NCBI GenBank assembly: GCA_035495555.1
Contig: DATJFQ010000115.1
Coordinates: forward strand, 1-8,604
Source: DATJFQ01 sp035495555
GTDB lineage: Bacteria; Acidobacteriota; Vicinamibacteria; Vicinamibacterales; 2-12-FULL-66-21
DNA length: 8,604 bases
Direction of reading: 5' to 3'
In this document: positions 6,333 to 8,604 of the stretch, piece by piece
Numbering within the stretch: the first letter of the stretch is position 1
Layout: every line of letters begins with the position of its first letter
Notes under the pieces: model-generated
Told to the model about the DNA's origin: nothing
The model's database searches: none
What the model saw: the letters and a program-made list of their open reading frames with translations, nothing else
Program-made: the position numbers and the translations under genes

Positions 6333-8604
6333 TTGTCTCCGCCGCCCGTGATCTGACCGAGTTTCGTTTTCAGCTCGATGGAATTCGGCAGCGCGTCGAG
6401 TCCCGCCCGCAGCGCCTGCACCGCCAGCGGCGCGTTGCGCATCCTGAGGTACGCGTCCGCCAGCGCGAGATGCGCCGCGACCAGCGACGGATCCGCCGCT
6501 GCGGCCGCGCGCCACGCGCCGATCGCCTTCACGTCGTCGCCCGCGCCCTCCCAGGCCCATCCGAGCACGAACGCGGTCGCGGCGCTCTTCTGGCTGCTAT
6601 CGAACGCCTGCTGCAGCTCCGCCGCGGCCGACGCGTAATCACCGTGCGAGAAGAGGTCGAACCCCTTCGTCGCGTGCGCCGCGAGCGGCGGAGCCGCCGT
6701 CACCCATTCGCCTCTCGCACGGGCGAAGATCGGTCCCTGCGCGGCATTGCGCGGATCGACGGGCGGAGGCGCCGCCACGGGCGCCGCGCCTTCACGCACG
6801 TCGAGCTGACGCGACACGGCAGCGACCTCTTCGTTCCCTTCCGCAACCGTTGCCCGCGCGACGTACGCGCCCGGGGGAACGTCGGTCAGCGGCAGCGCGA
6901 ACGCGGCCTTTCTCATCGTTCCGCCACCGACCCTCTCAGTGTCTGCGAGCGTCGCGTCGATCGTTCTTGCGGCGCCGCCATTTTCCGGTTCCAGCGATAC
7001 GCGCACGCGCACGTTGGCCAGCTGCTCCGGGGTGCGGCCGTAGACCTCCAGGCCACCATGAAGCCCGTCGGCCTTGTACGCCAGCGCACGGACCGGCAGG
7101 CCGCCGTCCGCGGACGCGAGCACGAGATCGCTCGCGGCGACGGCGGGACCGGCGACGTCGCGCACCTGAATCCGCCGGTCGGCGCTGCCGAGCAGCCCGC
7201 CCGGCTCGCGGACGACGGCCCGCATCAAATACGTCCCGGGCGGCGCATCGAACTGCACGCGATAGGTGCTGTGCCCGAGGTAACTGCCCGGCGTCGCCGC
7301 GTCCGGCAGCGGCATCGTGTCGCTCCCGCTGGCCACCACGCGGCCATCACGAGCATCGCGGAGAACGAACACCACGTCCGCCGTGCTGTTCTTGTCGTCT
7401 CTCAGCGGCAGGTCCGCGCCCAGTGCGAGGACGACGCGAGGGTGCCCGGTCGCATCGGAGCGCAAGACGTACGTCGTGTACGCCACCTTCAGCGCCTGCT
7501 GCGCGAACGGTGCCGCGAGGGCGGCGTCGATGGCGTCCTTGCGATCGATCGGGATCGTGTTGGACGGAACCGTATAACCAGTGCGCGCGCTGACGTGCGC
7601 GCCTGCGCGGGTCACGCGCACCTGCACGCGCCTGTACGATCCGCGGTCCGCGACTGCCTTCTCGCTCGGAAGGAACCCGGCGATGTAGTAGTCCTGCGAC
7701 TGGTTCGCGATGCGAGTCAGCGCGTCGTCCATGTGCGAGCTGGCGTCGTTGACGAAGACGCCGTCCGTTTCGGTGGCGAGGCTCGCGAGCGGCGCGGTGC
7801 GCGCCTGCATCTCCGTCTCGACTGCCGTCGTCGAACCGCCGGCGCCGGTCAGGTCCGCCAATCGCCGGTTCAGATCCATGGCGTAGAACACGCAGTAGCT
7901 GGCGGCCGCCGCTGCGGCGACGTCCTGCAGGTCGCGCGAGACGTTCTGGTCGTTGAACCCTTCAGAGAAGAGCACGACCGTCTTGCGTCCCTCGACAGAA
8001 CGGAATTGGGTGAGCAGGTTCGAGAGTCGCGCGAGGAAGTCGCGGGTCTGGGCTTCGTCGCGCTGCACGATTGCGCGGGCGTTCTCCTGGATGATTCGGA
8101 GCTTCGTCGAGTGGTCCTCGTTGAAGAAGGCCTGCTCGGCCTTGCTCCCGCCTCCGGCGCCTATTTCGTTGGCGATGGTGCCCCCGACGTCCGCCGAAAG
8201 ATCACTCTCGATCCGCTGCATGACCTTGTCGGCGCTTGTCTCGTCGCCCGACGCCACCTGATACGCCTCCTGCAGCGACATGCGTCCGAGTCCCGATAGC
8301 ACCGTCCGCTCTAGACCGCCGCGGACCTTATCGAGTTGCGCGATCGCGCGCTGCGTGTCGTTGGTGAACTGCAGGTCTGGACCGGGGCCCGGAACACCAA
8401 ACACCGCAATGCGGTCCGAGGCGCGCACGCGCGTGCGGATGAACTTCGCCGCTGCCTCGCGCCCGTACTGCTCGTTGCCCGGCGTGATGTGCTGCTGGTC
8501 GAAGACGAAGATGTACAGATGCCCCCGGGGCGCGGCGTCGTTGTTGGTGACCTCCGCCGACACGGCGCGCAGCGAGAGATCGGAGTAGAAGCCGCTCGGC
8601 TCGC
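6326..8604 (-). CDS. Large VWA-domain protein with C-terminal TPR-like region (N-terminus beyond window)
   Basis: The frame is open to the right edge, with 758 complete codons visible. A GTG at 8563-8561 lies in the frame but is not a credible start, because in-frame sequence continues upstream (EPSGFYSDLSLRA) and the usual N-terminal beta domain and signal peptide would be missing. Counting visible residues, a VWA-like domain spans about 28-300: LYIFVFDQQHIT (D35, H38), LQFTNDTQRAIAQL with T80, and KTVVLFSEGF with E214. The family hallmark DYYIAGFLPSEK follows at about 304, then VRVTRAGAHVSARTGY. Residues about 380-600 look like two beta-sandwich modules (for example PPGTYLMRAVVREPGG and PPGAYVARATVAEGNEE). 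A Pro/Ala linker (about 606-618) precedes TPR-like helices at about 640-750. It shares the fold and family of the two downstream paralogues but is more distant, has the extra beta modules and lacks a repeat-encoded linker. It is probably exported and protein-binding; the ligand is unknown. Confidence 0.9.
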   Translation of the reverse strand, partial: EPSGFYSDLSLRAVSAEVTNNDAAPRGHLYIFVFDQQHITPGNEQYGREAAAKFIRTRVRASDRIAVFGVPGPGPDLQFTNDTQRAIAQLDKVRGGLERTVLSGLGRMSLQEAYQVASGDETSADKVMQRIESDLSADVGGTIANEIGAGGGSKAEQAFFNEDHSTKLRIIQENARAIVQRDEAQTRDFLARLSNLLTQFRSVEGRKTVVLFSEGFNDQNVSRDLQDVAAAAAASYCVFYAMDLNRRLADLTGAGGSTTAVETEMQARTAPLASLATETDGVFVNDASSHMDDALTRIANQSQDYYIAGFLPSEKAVADRGSYRRVQVRVTRAGAHVSARTGYTVPSNTIPIDRKDAIDAALAAPFAQQALKVAYTTYVLRSDATGHPRVVLALGADLPLRDDKNSTADVVFVLRDARDGRVVASGSDTMPLPDAATPGSYLGHSTYRVQFDAPPGTYLMRAVVREPGGLLGSADRRIQVRDVAGPAVAASDLVLASADGGLPVRALAYKADGLHGGLEVYGRTPEQLANVRVRVSLEPENGGAARTIDATLADTERVGGGTMRKAAFALPLTDVPPGAYVARATVAEGNEEVAAVSRQLDVREGAAPVAAPPPVDPRNAAQGPIFARARGEWVTAAPPLAAHATKGFDLFSHGDYASAAAELQQAFDSSQKSAATAFVLGWAWEGAGDDVKAIGAWRAAAAADPSLVAAHLALADAYLRMRNAPLAVQALRAGLDALPNSIELKTKLGQITGGGDNW

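Noticed and set aside
6083..8299. A 738-codon open frame on the plus strand opposite the large VWA gene
   Set aside because: It is Arg/His-rich with no domain signature and mirrors the codon structure of the minus-strand gene, as expected for an antisense shadow in GC-rich DNA.
8561..8563. GTG as the start codon of the large VWA gene
   Set aside because: The frame is open to the window edge with protein-like sequence, and a start here would lack a signal peptide and the N-terminal beta domain found in the paralogues.

Overview
This GC-rich window reads as a stretch of chromosome from an Acidobacteriota bacterium, possibly a soil lineage such as Vicinamibacteria. The assignment is an inference. 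It rests on three genes of the 'VWFA-related Acidobacterial domain' type (the family I know as TIGR03436), a group strongly expanded in that phylum, together with the GC bias and short low-complexity repeats between genes. No RNA gene, transposase, integrase, CRISPR array or phage gene is visible.

All five supported genes lie on the minus strand and are read from right to left. (1) 8604-6326: a large VWA protein with a C-terminal TPR-like region, whose N-terminus lies outside the window. (2) 6298-5540: a small exported protein with beta-propeller (PD40/TolB-like) repeats. (3) 5353-3149 and (4) 3106-956: two tandem paralogous exported proteins, each with an N-terminal beta domain, a repeat-encoded Pro/Asn-rich linker, a VWA-like domain, a Pro/Ala linker and C-terminal TPRs. 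(5) 872-1: an exported protein of unknown function, cut off by the left edge. Gaps are 27, 186, 42 and 83 bp, so an operon is plausible. The 186-bp gap leaves room for a separate promoter before gene 3, but no convincing promoter or terminator can be read.

Four of the five genes show a signal peptide, and the fifth probably has one beyond the edge. The products should therefore work in the periplasm or outside the cell. VWA and TPR domains are protein-binding modules, so a secreted adhesion or scaffolding role is the most reasonable guess. Nothing in the sequence identifies a ligand or enzymatic activity.

The most unusual signal is in the repeats. Each of the four intergenic gaps carries its own short degenerate direct repeat (unit about 6-14 bp). 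Tandem arrays of the same general kind also sit inside both paralogous VWA genes at the same protein position, but with different units. Part of one array has an 8-bp period, so it is read through all three frames, and it still stays open. All three VWA-like domains also replace the usual metal-site motif DxSxS with DxxH and carry SEG where TDG is typical.
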